NCBI RefSeq assembly: GCF_036327775.1
Contig: NZ_CP109598.1
Location: 6,298,501-6,362,500 of the forward strand
Reading direction: 5' to 3'
DNA length: 64,000 bases
Source: Streptomyces sp. NBC_01498
GTDB lineage: Bacteria; Actinomycetota; Actinomycetes; Streptomycetales; Streptomycetaceae
The notes below the pieces were generated by a model. It was not told where the DNA came from. It ran no database searches and was given only the letters and a program-made list of their open reading frames with translations. The position numbers and the translations under genes were made by a program. Below, piece by piece: positions 44,072-53,745 of the stretch; within the stretch, counting starts at the first letter, position 1; each line of letters begins with the position of its first letter.

Positions 44072-44979
44072 GCGACCACCAGGCAGAGCACACCGCCGCG
44101 TGGGGCGAGCCGGGCGGCACCGAGACCGCCCGCGCACCCGCCCCCGCGCCGCCCGGTGGCGTCACCCCCGCCGACGCGGCCGACGCCGCCCGTCTCGTCT
44201 CCTTCGGACTCCAGCCCAGACTGCTGCCCGCGCGCGACGCCGAGTACGCCGACCTGCTGCGCCGCTACCGGGAGGAGACCGCCTTCGCCCGGCTCGCCGA
44301 CGCGGTGGCGGCCGGCCTCGGCCTCGTCGTCCTCGAAGTGTCCGCCCGCGCCGGCATGGCCGTGGCGGCGGGCGAGGACTCCGTCTTCGCCGTCCGCATG
44401 GGCGACTACGCGCGCCGCGCGTCGACCGACGCCGCGGACCGCTTCCTGCACGGCCTGGCCCATCTCGCGGTCGCCGCCATGGCCTTCCCCCGGCCCGAGG
44501 ACCTCGCCGACGACGGGTACATCGGCCGGATCACCGTCAACGGTGTCGACGCCTTCGTACGGCAGGCGTGCCGCCGACTGGAGGAACGCGCCGAGGAACA
44601 GGGCGAGAACACCGACCCGGCGACCGACACCCCCGGTCTCGAATCCGCCTGGCGGGTGTACGCGCGCCGCAGCGCGACCGGTGCCACCAAGGACGCGCGC
44701 CGGCTCGCGGGCTCCACCACCGGCATCATCGGCAAGGCCATGGCCTTCCTCACCGACTCCGGTTTTCTGCACCGCACCGGGGACGACGCCGGAGGCGCCT
44801 ACCGCACCACGGCCCGCTACCAGCTTCAGGTCCGCGACATGGCGGGCGCCGCCGCCATGGCCGAACTCCTCGCACTCGGGGTCGTCCCGGTCACCGACGG
44901 CTCGGCCACCCTGCTGCCCCCACCGGACCCCGACGACCTCGATCTGGTCGCCGACGCCGGACTGCCGTTCCACTCCTGA
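44068..44979 (+). CDS. MukE/JetB-like subunit of the SMC cassette
   Basis: A 303-aa soluble protein. Start GTG at 44068 after AAGGAGCAG. The N-terminal 50 residues are Ala/Pro-rich; the rest is helical with winged-helix-like character (HLAVAAMAFPRPEDLADDGYIGRITVNGVDAFVRQACRR, region about 130-170; then GKAMAFLTDSGFLHRTGDDAGGAYRTTARYQLQVRDM, a wing-like segment about 215-255). By position it corresponds to MukE or JetB, which binds the kleisin. It lies 129 bases before the SMC-like gene. Assignment by context; no diagnostic motif was recognised. Confidence 0.55.
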   Translation: MSDHQAEHTAAWGEPGGTETARAPAPAPPGGVTPADAADAARLVSFGLQPRLLPARDAEYADLLRRYREETAFARLADAVAAGLGLVVLEVSARAGMAVAAGEDSVFAVRMGDYARRASTDAADRFLHGLAHLAVAAMAFPRPEDLADDGYIGRITVNGVDAFVRQACRRLEERAEEQGENTDPATDTPGLESAWRVYARRSATGATKDARRLAGSTTGIIGKAMAFLTDSGFLHRTGDDAGGAYRTTARYQLQVRDMAGAAAMAELLALGVVPVTDGSATLLPPPDPDDLDLVADAGLPFHS

Positions 44980-45108
44980 CCCGCTCACCCGACGACCTGA
45001 CGACCCGACGGCCCCACGCCGCCCCGCCTGATCCCGCTCCGTCCCCGCAACAGCAGCCCCCCACCCCGCCGGCCCGCCCGGCCCCGACCACCACGGAAGT
45101 CCGCCGCC

Positions 45109-48100
45109 ATGTACGAGCTGTCCCGGGTCCGCCTCTACTCCATCGGGCCTGCCGGTGCGCGCTACGCCGACACCGTGCTCGACCTGCGCGGAGTCGGCGA
45201 GCCGGTGCCCCACCCCGCGCCCGCCCAGGCGGAGTTCTTCGAGGAGGAGCCGGCCGGCCCGCCGCGCCGCCCGGCCCCGGCCGGAGTGCTCTTCCTGGAG
45301 AACGGCGGCGGCAAGTCCGTCCTCCTCAAGCTGATCTTCTCGGTCATGCTCCCCGGCCACCGCAACACCCTCGGCGGCGCCAGCTCCGGCGTCCTCCGCA
45401 AATTCCTGCTCGCCGACGACTGCGGCCATGTCGCCCTCGAATGGCAGCACACCCTCACCGGTGAACTCGTCGTGGTCGGCAAGGCCAGCGAGTGGCGCGG
45501 CCGTCAGGTCTCCAGCGACCCGCGCAAGTTCGCCGAAGCCTGGTACTCCTTCCGCCCCGGCCCGGGACTGAGCCTCGACTCCCTGCCGGTCGCCGAGTCG
45601 ACCGCCGTGGCGCGGCCCCGGGAAGGCGTCTCCGGCGCGCGCGGCCGACGCCGCACCATGAAGGGCTTCCGCGACTCCCTCACCGAGGCCGGCAAGATCT
45701 ACCCGCACCTCGACATCCACTGGGAGGAGATCCACGACCGCTGGATCGAGCACCTCGGCGAACTCGGCCTCGACCCCGAACTCTTCCGCTACCAGCGGGA
45801 GATGAACGCCGACGAGGGCGAGGCCGCCGGACTCTTCGCGGTCAAGAAGGACTCCGACTTCACCGACCTGCTGCTGCGCGCCGTCACCGACACCCGCGAC
45901 ACGGACGGACTCGCCGACCTCGTCGGCGGCTTCGGCAACAAACTGGGCCGGCGCGCCGAGCTGACCGCCGAGCGCGACTTCACCGCAGGCTCCGTCGACC
46001 TGCTCGGCCGGATCGTCGACGCCTCCGAGGCCCGCTCCCGGGCCCGTGACGTCCACACCGCCGCCGAACGCCGCACCCGCACCCTGGCACGGCGGCTCAG
46101 CGCCCGCGCCGCCGTCGAGCGGGACCGGGTCGGCGACCTCGCCCAACAGGTCACCGCCGCCGCCCACACCGTCACCGAGGCCGACCGCGCCCGTGGCCGC
46201 AGCGCCCTCGTCGCCGCCGAACTGGCCTACCGCCACGCCTCCCTGGCCCTCACCGTCGCCGAGAAGGCCGCCGCGGCGCAGCGGCGCGAGCTGGGCGACG
46301 CCCGTACGCTGCACGCCGCCTGGCAGGCCGCCGAGAACGTGCTGCGGCACCGCGCCGCCGCCGACCGCTCCGCGCGCGTCGCCGCCGCGATCCGGGAGGC
46401 CGAGCGTGACGCCGCCCCCGCCCTCGCCGCCCGCGCCACGGCGGCGGCCGACCTCGTCCGCGCGCTGCACGCGGCGGCGGCCGAGGGCGAGCACCTCGCC
46501 AACGAGGAGGAGGAGCGCTCCGCCGCCCTCCAGGAGACCGGCGAGGCCGCGCACCGCGACGCCACGGCGGCGGCCACCGAGGCGCAGCGCGCCCGCAGCG
46601 AGACCGGCCATCTGCGCCAGCGCCTCGCCGAGGTCGAGCAGGAGACCGCCGAGGCGGTACGGGCCGGGTGGCTCGACGACACGGCGCCGGACGCCGACCC
46701 CGCGCGCGCCGCGCTCGCCGCCAGCGACGCGGAGAAGTCCGCCGTCGCCGCCTGGGACACGGCCAGGGACGCCGCGCGGGCGGCGGCGGAGCGGGCCAGG
46801 GAGGCCGCCGCGGCGGAGTCCCGCGCCGAACTGTCCGAGGCCCGCGCCGTGGACGCCGCGCGCGCCGCCGTCCACGAGTACGACGCGGAGCGCCGTACCG
46901 CCGAGTCGATCGCCCGCGAGGAGCGCCTCACCGAACTGCTCGGCCTGCCCGGTGCCCCGCCCCGCGCGGGCGTCCCCCACCCGCGCGGCGCCACCCCCGG
47001 CGTCCCCGCCACGGCCGCCGCCGCCCAGGGTTCCCTCACCCCGGAGGAGCTGGACCGGTACGCCGAAGACCTGCGCGAACTCCTCGACCAGGGTGTCACC
47101 TCCGCCGAACGCCAGCTCTTCGACCTCCGTACGGCCGCCGCCGACGACGCCCGTATCCTCGGCGCGCTCGGCGACGGCGGACTGCTGCCGCCCGGACCCG
47201 ACGTCCTGGCCACCGTCGAATACCTCGGCGAGCACGGCATCCCCGCCCTCCCCGGCTGGCGCTACCTCGCCCAGGCCGTCGACCCCGCCGACCACGCGGC
47301 CGTCCTCGCAGCCCGGCCCGAACTGGTCGACGGCGTCGTCATCACCGAACCGTCCTCGCACGCCAGGGCACGCGACGTCCTCTCCGGCGCCGCCCTCCTG
47401 CCGCGCTCCGCCGTCGCCGTCGGTACGGCGGCGGCCCTGCTCGCCCCCGTACCCGGCCCCGGGTCTTACGGCGACCCGGCCTCCGGCGACGGCGGGGTCT
47501 TCCTCGTCCCGCCCAACCCGGCCATGCACGACGAGCACGCCGCCGACGCCGAACGCCGGTCGCTGCGGGCCAAGGCGACCGCCCGCGACGAGGAGATCCG
47601 CACGCTGTCGGCCCGGCTCGCCGCCGACCGGGCGATCGCCGCCCGCCTCGGCTCCTGGCGGGCCGACTGCCCGCCCGGCCGGCTCACCGAACTCGCCGCG
47701 ACCGCGCACGCGGCCGAGGAACTCGCCCGCACCGCCGGGGCCGAACTCGCCGAGGCCCGCACGCTCCGGACGGACGCGGACGAGGCCGCCGCCGACACCG
47801 CCCGTGTCCGGGACGACCGACAGGACACCGCCCAGCGCGCCCGCCGGGCCGCCGACGCCCTCGCGGGCCTCGCCTTCCGGCTGCGCGAACGCGCCGGCTG
47901 GCAGGTCAAGCTCCGCGCCCTGGCCGACGACGCCGCCGAGTCCGACGCCCGCGCCGGGACCTGTTTGGAACGGGCCCGCGCCGCCGACGAGGACCGCCGC
48001 GCCGCCCAGCGCGCCGCCGACGACGCCCGCCGTACGGCCCGCGCCCTGCGGGCCGAGCGCGCCGAGATCGCGGGCGCCCCGGAGAATCTGCCCGAGCCCG

Positions 48101-49872
48101 AAGCGGACGCGCCGCGCACCGCCCTGCCCGCGCTGCGCGAGGCGTACCGGGCCGCCTCCCAGCTGTACGAGAAGGTCGGCGTCGGTGCCGACCTCCGCGC
48201 CGAACAGGCCCACGCGGAGAGCGACGAGGGGGCGGCCCTCGCCGAACTCGACCGGCTCAGCAACAAGGTCCGTACCCGCGCCGCCCACCTCCTGGAGAGC
48301 CCCGACGGCGCCGACGGACCGTCCCGGCAGGCCGCCGCCGCCCGCGCCGAACGCCTCGTACAGATGCTGGAGACCCGCGCCTCCACCGCCAGCGAGCACC
48401 TCGGCCGCCTCCGGGGCGACGCCGAACGGCTCGCCCCCGCCGAGGGCGAGGCGCACACCGAGCTGCCCGACGACCAGGTCCCCACGGACGTGGAACAGGC
48501 CCAGACCCTGCTGCGTACCGCCACCGGCGAACTCGCCGCCCGCACCGACGCGCTGGACACCGCCCGCTCGGCACACGGCGAACTCCTGCACGCCCACCGC
48601 ACCGCGGAGGACGCCACCGGAGGTTTCGAGGACACCGCGGCCCTCCTCGGCGACCTGCTGCGCGGATCGGCCGACGACGAGAGCGACGGCACACCCGGCA
48701 CACCCGAGCCCTACCCCGGCGCCATCGAGGAGGCCCGCGCCGCCGCCGCCGACACCCGCCGTTCGCTGCGCGGCTGCGCCACCGACCTCTCCGCGGCCGA
48801 GGCCTCCGTCCGGGAGGCCGGTGACACCCTCGTACGGCACGCCAACTCCACCCGCTACGAGCAGGTACGCACCCCGGCCCGCCAGCAGATCCGCGAACTG
48901 CCCGCCGCCGCGCTGCCCGACCACGCCGCGAAGTGGGCCCACGCCTTCGCCCCCCGGCTGCGCGTCCTGACCGACGAACTGGAACAGCTCGAACGCAACC
49001 GTGACTCCATCGTCGACCGGCTGCGCGGACTGGTGGAGTCCGCGCTCACGACCCTCCGCTCGGCCCAGCGGCTCTCCCGGCTGCCCGAGGGACTGGGGGA
49101 GTGGTCCGGCCAGGAGTTCCTCCGGATCCGCTTCGAGGAACCCGACCAGGCCACCCTCGGCGAACGCCTCGGCGAGGTCGTCGACGAAGCGACCCGCGCC
49201 GCCCTCAAGAAGAACTCCGACCTCCGCAGGGACGGCATGTCACTGCTCCTGCACGGAGTCGAGGCGGCCCTGAGGCCCAAGGGCATCGCCGTCGAGATCC
49301 TCAAGCCGGACGCCGTGCTGCGGGCCGAACGGGTCCCCGTCGGCCAGATGGGAGACGTCTTCTCGGGTGGCCAGCTGCTCACCGCCGCGATCGCCCTCTA
49401 CTGCACGATGGCCGCGCTGCGCAGCAACGACCGGGGCCGGGACAAGCACCGGCACGCGGGCACGCTCTTCCTCGACAACCCCATCGGCCGCGCCAACGCC
49501 ACCTATCTGCTTGAGCTCCAGCGGGCCGTCTCCGACGCGCTCGGCGTCCAGCTCCTCTACACGACGGGTCTCTTCGACACGACGGCGCTGGCCGAGTTCC
49601 CGCTGGTGATCCGGCTGCGCAACGACGCGGACCTGCGCGCGGGCCTGAAATACATCAGCGTCGAGGAACACCTGCGTCCCGGCCTTCCCCAGCCGGACCC
49701 GGACGGCGAGCCGGTGCACGGCGAGATCACGGCCACCCGCATGTTCAAACGCTCGGACGCCACTTCGGCCCCCGGCACCACTTCGGCCGCCGACGCCGCT
49801 GCGACCCCCGCCGCCACCTCGGTCCCGACCCCGACCCCGCCCCCCGGTCAGGACCTGGTCGCGGACCGATGA
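45109..49872 (+). CDS. SMC-like ATPase, MukB/JetC type
   Basis: A 1587-aa SMC-type protein. The N-terminal head has Walker A LFLENGGGKSVLLKL (K69, S70); the C-terminal head has the signature FSGGQ at 1418-1422 and Walker B GTLFLDNP (D1456, N1457). Between them are two long Ala/Glu/Arg-rich coiled coils (about 290-660 and 820-1390) around a globular hinge-like region (about 664-817). Closing the ATP site with Asp-Asn where SMC/ABC proteins have Asp-Glu is unusual. The last 75 residues are low-complexity Thr/Pro/Ala. Such proteins extrude DNA loops; in Wadjet they cleave plasmids with JetD, which is absent here. ATG at 45109. Confidence 0.82.
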   Translation: MYELSRVRLYSIGPAGARYADTVLDLRGVGEPVPHPAPAQAEFFEEEPAGPPRRPAPAGVLFLENGGGKSVLLKLIFSVMLPGHRNTLGGASSGVLRKFLLADDCGHVALEWQHTLTGELVVVGKASEWRGRQVSSDPRKFAEAWYSFRPGPGLSLDSLPVAESTAVARPREGVSGARGRRRTMKGFRDSLTEAGKIYPHLDIHWEEIHDRWIEHLGELGLDPELFRYQREMNADEGEAAGLFAVKKDSDFTDLLLRAVTDTRDTDGLADLVGGFGNKLGRRAELTAERDFTAGSVDLLGRIVDASEARSRARDVHTAAERRTRTLARRLSARAAVERDRVGDLAQQVTAAAHTVTEADRARGRSALVAAELAYRHASLALTVAEKAAAAQRRELGDARTLHAAWQAAENVLRHRAAADRSARVAAAIREAERDAAPALAARATAAADLVRALHAAAAEGEHLANEEEERSAALQETGEAAHRDATAAATEAQRARSETGHLRQRLAEVEQETAEAVRAGWLDDTAPDADPARAALAASDAEKSAVAAWDTARDAARAAAERAREAAAAESRAELSEARAVDAARAAVHEYDAERRTAESIAREERLTELLGLPGAPPRAGVPHPRGATPGVPATAAAAQGSLTPEELDRYAEDLRELLDQGVTSAERQLFDLRTAAADDARILGALGDGGLLPPGPDVLATVEYLGEHGIPALPGWRYLAQAVDPADHAAVLAARPELVDGVVITEPSSHARARDVLSGAALLPRSAVAVGTAAALLAPVPGPGSYGDPASGDGGVFLVPPNPAMHDEHAADAERRSLRAKATARDEEIRTLSARLAADRAIAARLGSWRADCPPGRLTELAATAHAAEELARTAGAELAEARTLRTDADEAAADTARVRDDRQDTAQRARRAADALAGLAFRLRERAGWQVKLRALADDAAESDARAGTCLERARAADEDRRAAQRAADDARRTARALRAERAEIAGAPENLPEPEADAPRTALPALREAYRAASQLYEKVGVGADLRAEQAHAESDEGAALAELDRLSNKVRTRAAHLLESPDGADGPSRQAAAARAERLVQMLETRASTASEHLGRLRGDAERLAPAEGEAHTELPDDQVPTDVEQAQTLLRTATGELAARTDALDTARSAHGELLHAHRTAEDATGGFEDTAALLGDLLRGSADDESDGTPGTPEPYPGAIEEARAAAADTRRSLRGCATDLSAAEASVREAGDTLVRHANSTRYEQVRTPARQQIRELPAAALPDHAAKWAHAFAPRLRVLTDELEQLERNRDSIVDRLRGLVESALTTLRSAQRLSRLPEGLGEWSGQEFLRIRFEEPDQATLGERLGEVVDEATRAALKKNSDLRRDGMSLLLHGVEAALRPKGIAVEILKPDAVLRAERVPVGQMGDVFSGGQLLTAAIALYCTMAALRSNDRGRDKHRHAGTLFLDNPIGRANATYLLELQRAVSDALGVQLLYTTGLFDTTALAEFPLVIRLRNDADLRAGLKYISVEEHLRPGLPQPDPDGEPVHGEITATRMFKRSDATSAPGTTSAADAAATPAATSVPTPTPPPGQDLVADR

Positions 49873-49878
49873 GTGCCC

Positions 49879-49917
49879 GGTCCGGGGGCGCCGGACACAC
49901 GCCCCCGCCCCCGGACC
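49879..49917. terminator. Bidirectional terminator after the SMC cassette
   Basis: A perfect 12-bp stem (GGTCCGGGGGCG with CGCCCCCGGACC) and 15-base loop lies between the SMC-like gene and the convergent membrane protein gene. Confidence 0.7.
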
Positions 49918-49948
49918 CGATCCTCGGCAGCCGCCGGGACACGGGTGT

Positions 49949-50491
49949 TCAGGCTTCGGAGAGCCTGCCCGCACCCCGGCGTCGTATCCGGGCGCCGTCA
50001 CGCTCCGCCGCCCGAGCGGCCCGCCTGGCCCTGCGCCGCTCCCGGCGCAGCCGCCGTGCCGTACTGCTCGGTACGGACACCACGCCATGGCGCTGGTTCC
50101 ACACCTGGCGCGTCACCCACACGTCCAGCACACCCCACGTGGCCACCACCGTGCTGGCCACACTGCTCAGCACCATGGGGAAGGCCAGCCACGACCCGGC
50201 GAGCGTGCTGAAGAACGCGACCATGGCCTGAATCAGCGTCACCGACGCTATGATCACCGCCCGCACCGCGGCCGTCCGCACCGGATCCGGCATCCGGCGC
50301 CGTATCGCCGGCTCCTCCACCCAGAACCGCCGGGAGAGGCCCGTGCCGCGCGGCGCGGGCAGTTCGACCCCGACCGCCGCGGGTTCCCTCTCCAGAGCCG
50401 TACCACCTCGCTCGTGGCCCGCCGCGCGCGTCCCCCGACGCGCCGACCCGCCCGTCCCCGCCGCTCTCTGCGCGTCCGACTTCGTATCCAT
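49949..50491 (-). CDS. Small membrane protein, function unknown
   Basis: A 180-aa protein with two membrane segments near residues 76-120 (AVIIASVTLIQAMVAFFSTL and WLAFPMVLSSVASTVVATWG) between an Arg-rich N-terminal cytoplasmic part and a very basic C-terminus (RRLRRERRRARRAARAAERD). ATG at 50489-50491 follows GGGGAG. It is convergent with the SMC cassette and divergent from the conservon. The basic tail might bind nucleic acid or lipid. No family recognised. Confidence 0.65.
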   Translation of the reverse strand: MDTKSDAQRAAGTGGSARRGTRAAGHERGGTALEREPAAVGVELPAPRGTGLSRRFWVEEPAIRRRMPDPVRTAAVRAVIIASVTLIQAMVAFFSTLAGSWLAFPMVLSSVASTVVATWGVLDVWVTRQVWNQRHGVVSVPSSTARRLRRERRRARRAARAAERDGARIRRRGAGRLSEA

Positions 50492-50685
50492 GGACCGTAA
50501 CTCCCCACCACTGTCCGACTTCAGGGTGACTGCCCGGCTCCGGCCGCTTCACGCGAACCACGGCACCGAAACTCCGTCCGACGGTTCTTCCGCACCGTGC
50601 GACCGCCCGCTCCTCGCCCCGAACTCCCCGCCCCGAACCGAAACTTCCGTACGTCAGTACCCGTACACAGAGACGAGCGACAGAT

Positions 50686-50699
50686 CGGGAAAATTCCCG
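50686..50699. promoter_or_regulatory. Inverted repeat upstream of the conservon
   Basis: CGGGAA and TTCCCG arms around a two-base centre form a 14-bp inverted repeat in the intergenic region before cvnA. It could be an operator; regulator unknown. Confidence 0.4.
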
Positions 50700-50728
50700 C
50701 CCACATACAGTTCAGGCCACCCGATCGA

Positions 50729-50759
50729 TTGCGAAAAGTGACGTGACGCCAGGTACTGT
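50729..50759 (+). promoter_or_regulatory. Candidate promoter of the conservon
   Basis: TTGCGA (50729-50734) and TACTGT (50754-50759) with 19-base spacing lie about 200 bases before cvnA. The leader to 50958 includes a possible short ORF and no other gene. Confidence 0.4.
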
Positions 50760-50804
50760 GCGCCACAGCAACGAAAGTCATCTCCGTGAAAACCAGGACA
50801 ACTC

Positions 50805-50873
50805 ATGAACAACTCGCCTGGTTACGGCCTAAAATCGTCCGGACATGTCTTCGAGTTGCCGGTGCGGCAGTAG
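50805..50873 (+). CDS. Possible 22-aa leader peptide before cvnA
   Basis: ATG at 50805 with AGGAC six bases upstream opens MNNSPGYGLKSSGHVFELPV plus RQ, ending in tandem TAG TAG codons. It contains a rare CTA codon. It may be a uORF or chance; there is no homology evidence. Confidence 0.25.
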   Translation: MNNSPGYGLKSSGHVFELPVRQ

Positions 50874-50958
50874 TAGGCTCACGCCGTTTCGTGACGAGGT
50901 TGTCGATTCAGACGAGAACGCCCTCCACATCGGGTGGAGTGTCGAGCTGGGGGAAGCC

Positions 50959-53745
50959 ATGCACTTTCGCGGGAAGTCCATCCGCCGGAAGATCGTGGCG
51001 TTGCTCCTGGTGCCGCTCGTCTCCCTGACGGCGCTCTGGGCGTTCGCCACCACCCTCACCGGTCGCGAGGCCAACCAACTCCTCGACGTCGCCTACATCA
51101 TCGACAAGGTCGGCGACCCCGTCGAGGACACCGTCCGCGTGGTCCAGCGGGAACGCCGCCAGACCCTCATCTATCTGGCCGACCCCCGCAACTCGGAGTC
51201 CCTCGCCGAACTGCGCCGGCAGCGCGCCGCCACCGACCGGGCCGTCACCCGGCTCAAGGCCAACGCCGAGAACCCGTCGGTGCGCGACCAGATGAGCGGC
51301 ACCACCTCCGAACGGCTGACCTCCCTCACCGACGCCCTCGACGGCCTCGGCGCGCTGCGCCGCTCCGTCGAGAAGTCCACCGTCACCCGGGGCCAGGCGC
51401 TCGACTTCTACAACCGGCTGGTCGACCCCTGCCACAGCTTCCTGTCGACACTGCACGTCCTGGAGGACGTGGAGCTGGACAAGCAGGCCCGCGCCCTGGT
51501 CGGCGTCGAACGCGCCCAGGAGATGCTCTCCCGCGAGGACGCGCTCGTCGTCTCCGCACTCATCACCCGCCGCCTCACGTCGGACGAGATACGGCAGGTG
51601 TCCGACCTCGTCGCCAACCGCTCCCTGCTCTACGAGACCAACCTCGACGTCCTGCCCGGTGCCGAGCGCGAGATATTCGAGCAGTACTGGGGCGGCCCCG
51701 CCACCCAGCCGCTGCGCGAGGCCGAGGAACAGCTCATCAGCGCGGGCGCCGGCCGCAACCCGGCGTCGGTGGACGCCGCCCGCTGGCAGGAGACGGCCAC
51801 ACCGGTCTTCGAAAGCCTGGAGAGCGAGGGCCGGGCGGCGGGCGTGCGCTACCAGGACCGCGTCGCCCCGGTCGGCGTCAACGTCTTCGTCCTCGCCGGA
51901 ATCGCCGGTGTCCTCGGCTTCCTCGCCCTGCTCGTCTCCGTGATCGTCTCGGTACGGGTCGGCCGCGGGCTCGTCCGTGACCTCTCCAGCCTCCGTAAGG
52001 AGGCACACGAGGTGTCCGGTGTCCGTCTCCCCAGCGTCATGCGGCGCCTCGCGGCCGGCGAACAGGTCGACGTCGAGACCGAGGCACCCCGGCTCGACTA
52101 CGAGCGCGACGAACTGGGCCAGGTCGGCCAGGCCCTCAACACCCTCCAGCGCGCCGCCGTCGAGGCCGCCGTGAAACAGGCCGAGCTGCGCCAGGGAGTC
52201 TCCGAGGTGTTCGTCAACCTCGCCCGCCGCAACCAGGTGCTGCTCCACCGCCAGCTCACGCTCCTGGACACCATGGAGCGCCGCACCGAGGACACCGACG
52301 AACTCGCCGACCTCTTCCGCCTCGACCATCTGACCACCCGCATGCGGCGCCACGCCGAGGGCCTGGTGATCCTCTCCGGAGCCGCGCCGTCCCGCCAGTG
52401 GCGCAAGCCCGTCCAGCTGATGGACGTCGTACGGGCCGCGGTCGCCGAGGTCGAGGACTACGAGCGCGTCGAGGTCCGCAGGCTGCCGAGGATCGGTGTC
52501 GGCGGCCCCGCCGTCGCCGACCTCACCCATCTCCTGGCCGAACTCCTGGAGAACGCCACGGTGTTCTCGCCGCCGCACACGGCGGTCCAGGTCCACGGCG
52601 AGCGCGTCGCCAACGGCTTCACCCTGGAGATCCACGACCGGGGCCTCGGCATGAACTCCGACACGCTCCTGGACGCGAACCTGCGGCTGGCGGAGACACC
52701 CGAGTTCGAACTCTCCGACACCGACCGCCTCGGCCTCTTCGTCGTCAGCCGGCTCGCCCAGCGGCAGAACGTACGGGTCTCGCTCCAGCCGTCTCCGTAC
52801 GGAGGCACCACCGCGGTCGTGTTCCTGCCGTCCGCCCTGCTGACCGAGGCACCCGAGACCCAGGGCACCGGATTCCGGCTGGACCGGCAGAACCTCCCGT
52901 CCGACAGCGGCCGGGGCCGGTCCGACGGCAGACTCGCCTCGCTGTCGCAGGTCCCCACCGGCATCGGCGGCGGCCGGTCCGTGTTCGACGGCCCCGTCGA
53001 ACTCGAACCCCCGCTGACCGCCGACGCCGTCACCGACCTCGGCAACGGCGACCTGGAGGACACCGACAGCGAGCGCGGCGGACTCTTCCGCGCCCGGGAG
53101 CACCTGCGCGACTCCCGTGACCGCGAGACGGGCCGGCCGCGCGCCGCGCGCGGCGCCGGGGACACGCGGGAGCAGCACCGTCAAGCCGTCGACAGCGACT
53201 TGGACCTGGACGCGGATGGGGACGACCCGCTGGGTTTCCCCGCGCAGCTCCCCCGGCGCAGCCGCAAGACCCCCACCCTGGTCGCCGACAACGGCCGGCG
53301 TCTGGACGAGCGCGGCGGCGCCCACCCGGAGACCGGGCCCGCTCCCACCGATCCCACCCCGGCCGGGCCCGACGCGTCCCCGGCGAGGCTGTCCTCGCCG
53401 CCCGTGTCCGCCGCCCCGCCGCACGCGTCCGCACCGACCGACGGAGCCGCCGTGACGCCCGACGAGACCGGGACTCCCGCCCCGCTCGGCGGCCTTCCCC
53501 GACGTGTCCGGCAGGCCAGCCTGGCGCCCCAGCTCAAGGACGCCGTACGGGAGGAGACCGAAACGCCGCCCACCGACGCTTCGGAGTGGGACCACGAGCG
53601 GGACGCGGACGCCGTACGCGCGCGTATGGCTTCCCTTCAGCGGGGCTGGCAGCGTGGCCGTCAGCAGAACGACGCCGAGGAGACCGAGAGCTCCGACGGC
53701 CCCGGCGACATATCAGGAACGACACCGGAGGGGGACGGTCGATGA
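50959..53745 (+). CDS. cvnA: Conservon sensor kinase-like protein CvnA
   Basis: A 928-aa membrane protein that starts Streptomyces conservons. It has a first membrane segment (KIVALLLVPLVSLTALWAF, about 10-28), an extracytoplasmic nitrate-sensor-like helical domain (about 50-300), a second segment (about 313-338), a HAMP-like linker, and an HATPase domain with the N box ELLENATVFSPP (about 527-538), DRGLGM and GLFVVSRLA. The usual dimerisation region (LFRLDHLTTRMRRHAEGLVILSG) lacks a standard H box. The C-terminal about 280 residues are a disordered acidic/Pro tail. ATG at 50959 follows GGGGGA. CvnA acts at the membrane with CvnB-D in G-protein-like signalling. Confidence 0.9.
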   Translation: MHFRGKSIRRKIVALLLVPLVSLTALWAFATTLTGREANQLLDVAYIIDKVGDPVEDTVRVVQRERRQTLIYLADPRNSESLAELRRQRAATDRAVTRLKANAENPSVRDQMSGTTSERLTSLTDALDGLGALRRSVEKSTVTRGQALDFYNRLVDPCHSFLSTLHVLEDVELDKQARALVGVERAQEMLSREDALVVSALITRRLTSDEIRQVSDLVANRSLLYETNLDVLPGAEREIFEQYWGGPATQPLREAEEQLISAGAGRNPASVDAARWQETATPVFESLESEGRAAGVRYQDRVAPVGVNVFVLAGIAGVLGFLALLVSVIVSVRVGRGLVRDLSSLRKEAHEVSGVRLPSVMRRLAAGEQVDVETEAPRLDYERDELGQVGQALNTLQRAAVEAAVKQAELRQGVSEVFVNLARRNQVLLHRQLTLLDTMERRTEDTDELADLFRLDHLTTRMRRHAEGLVILSGAAPSRQWRKPVQLMDVVRAAVAEVEDYERVEVRRLPRIGVGGPAVADLTHLLAELLENATVFSPPHTAVQVHGERVANGFTLEIHDRGLGMNSDTLLDANLRLAETPEFELSDTDRLGLFVVSRLAQRQNVRVSLQPSPYGGTTAVVFLPSALLTEAPETQGTGFRLDRQNLPSDSGRGRSDGRLASLSQVPTGIGGGRSVFDGPVELEPPLTADAVTDLGNGDLEDTDSERGGLFRAREHLRDSRDRETGRPRAARGAGDTREQHRQAVDSDLDLDADGDDPLGFPAQLPRRSRKTPTLVADNGRRLDERGGAHPETGPAPTDPTPAGPDASPARLSSPPVSAAPPHASAPTDGAAVTPDETGTPAPLGGLPRRVRQASLAPQLKDAVREETETPPTDASEWDHERDADAVRARMASLQRGWQRGRQQNDAEETESSDGPGDISGTTPEGDGR

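Noticed and set aside
43381..48942. 1853-codon open frame on the minus strand opposite the SMC cassette
   Set aside because: It is the antisense shadow of high third-position GC genes. It shows only Gly/Ala/Val/Arg-rich low-complexity sequence and no motifs, whereas the plus strand has clear SMC motifs.
49869..50231. 120-codon plus-strand open frame after the SMC gene, considered as a missing jetD
   Set aside because: Too short, overlaps the convergent membrane protein antisense, and has no TOPRIM-type motif.
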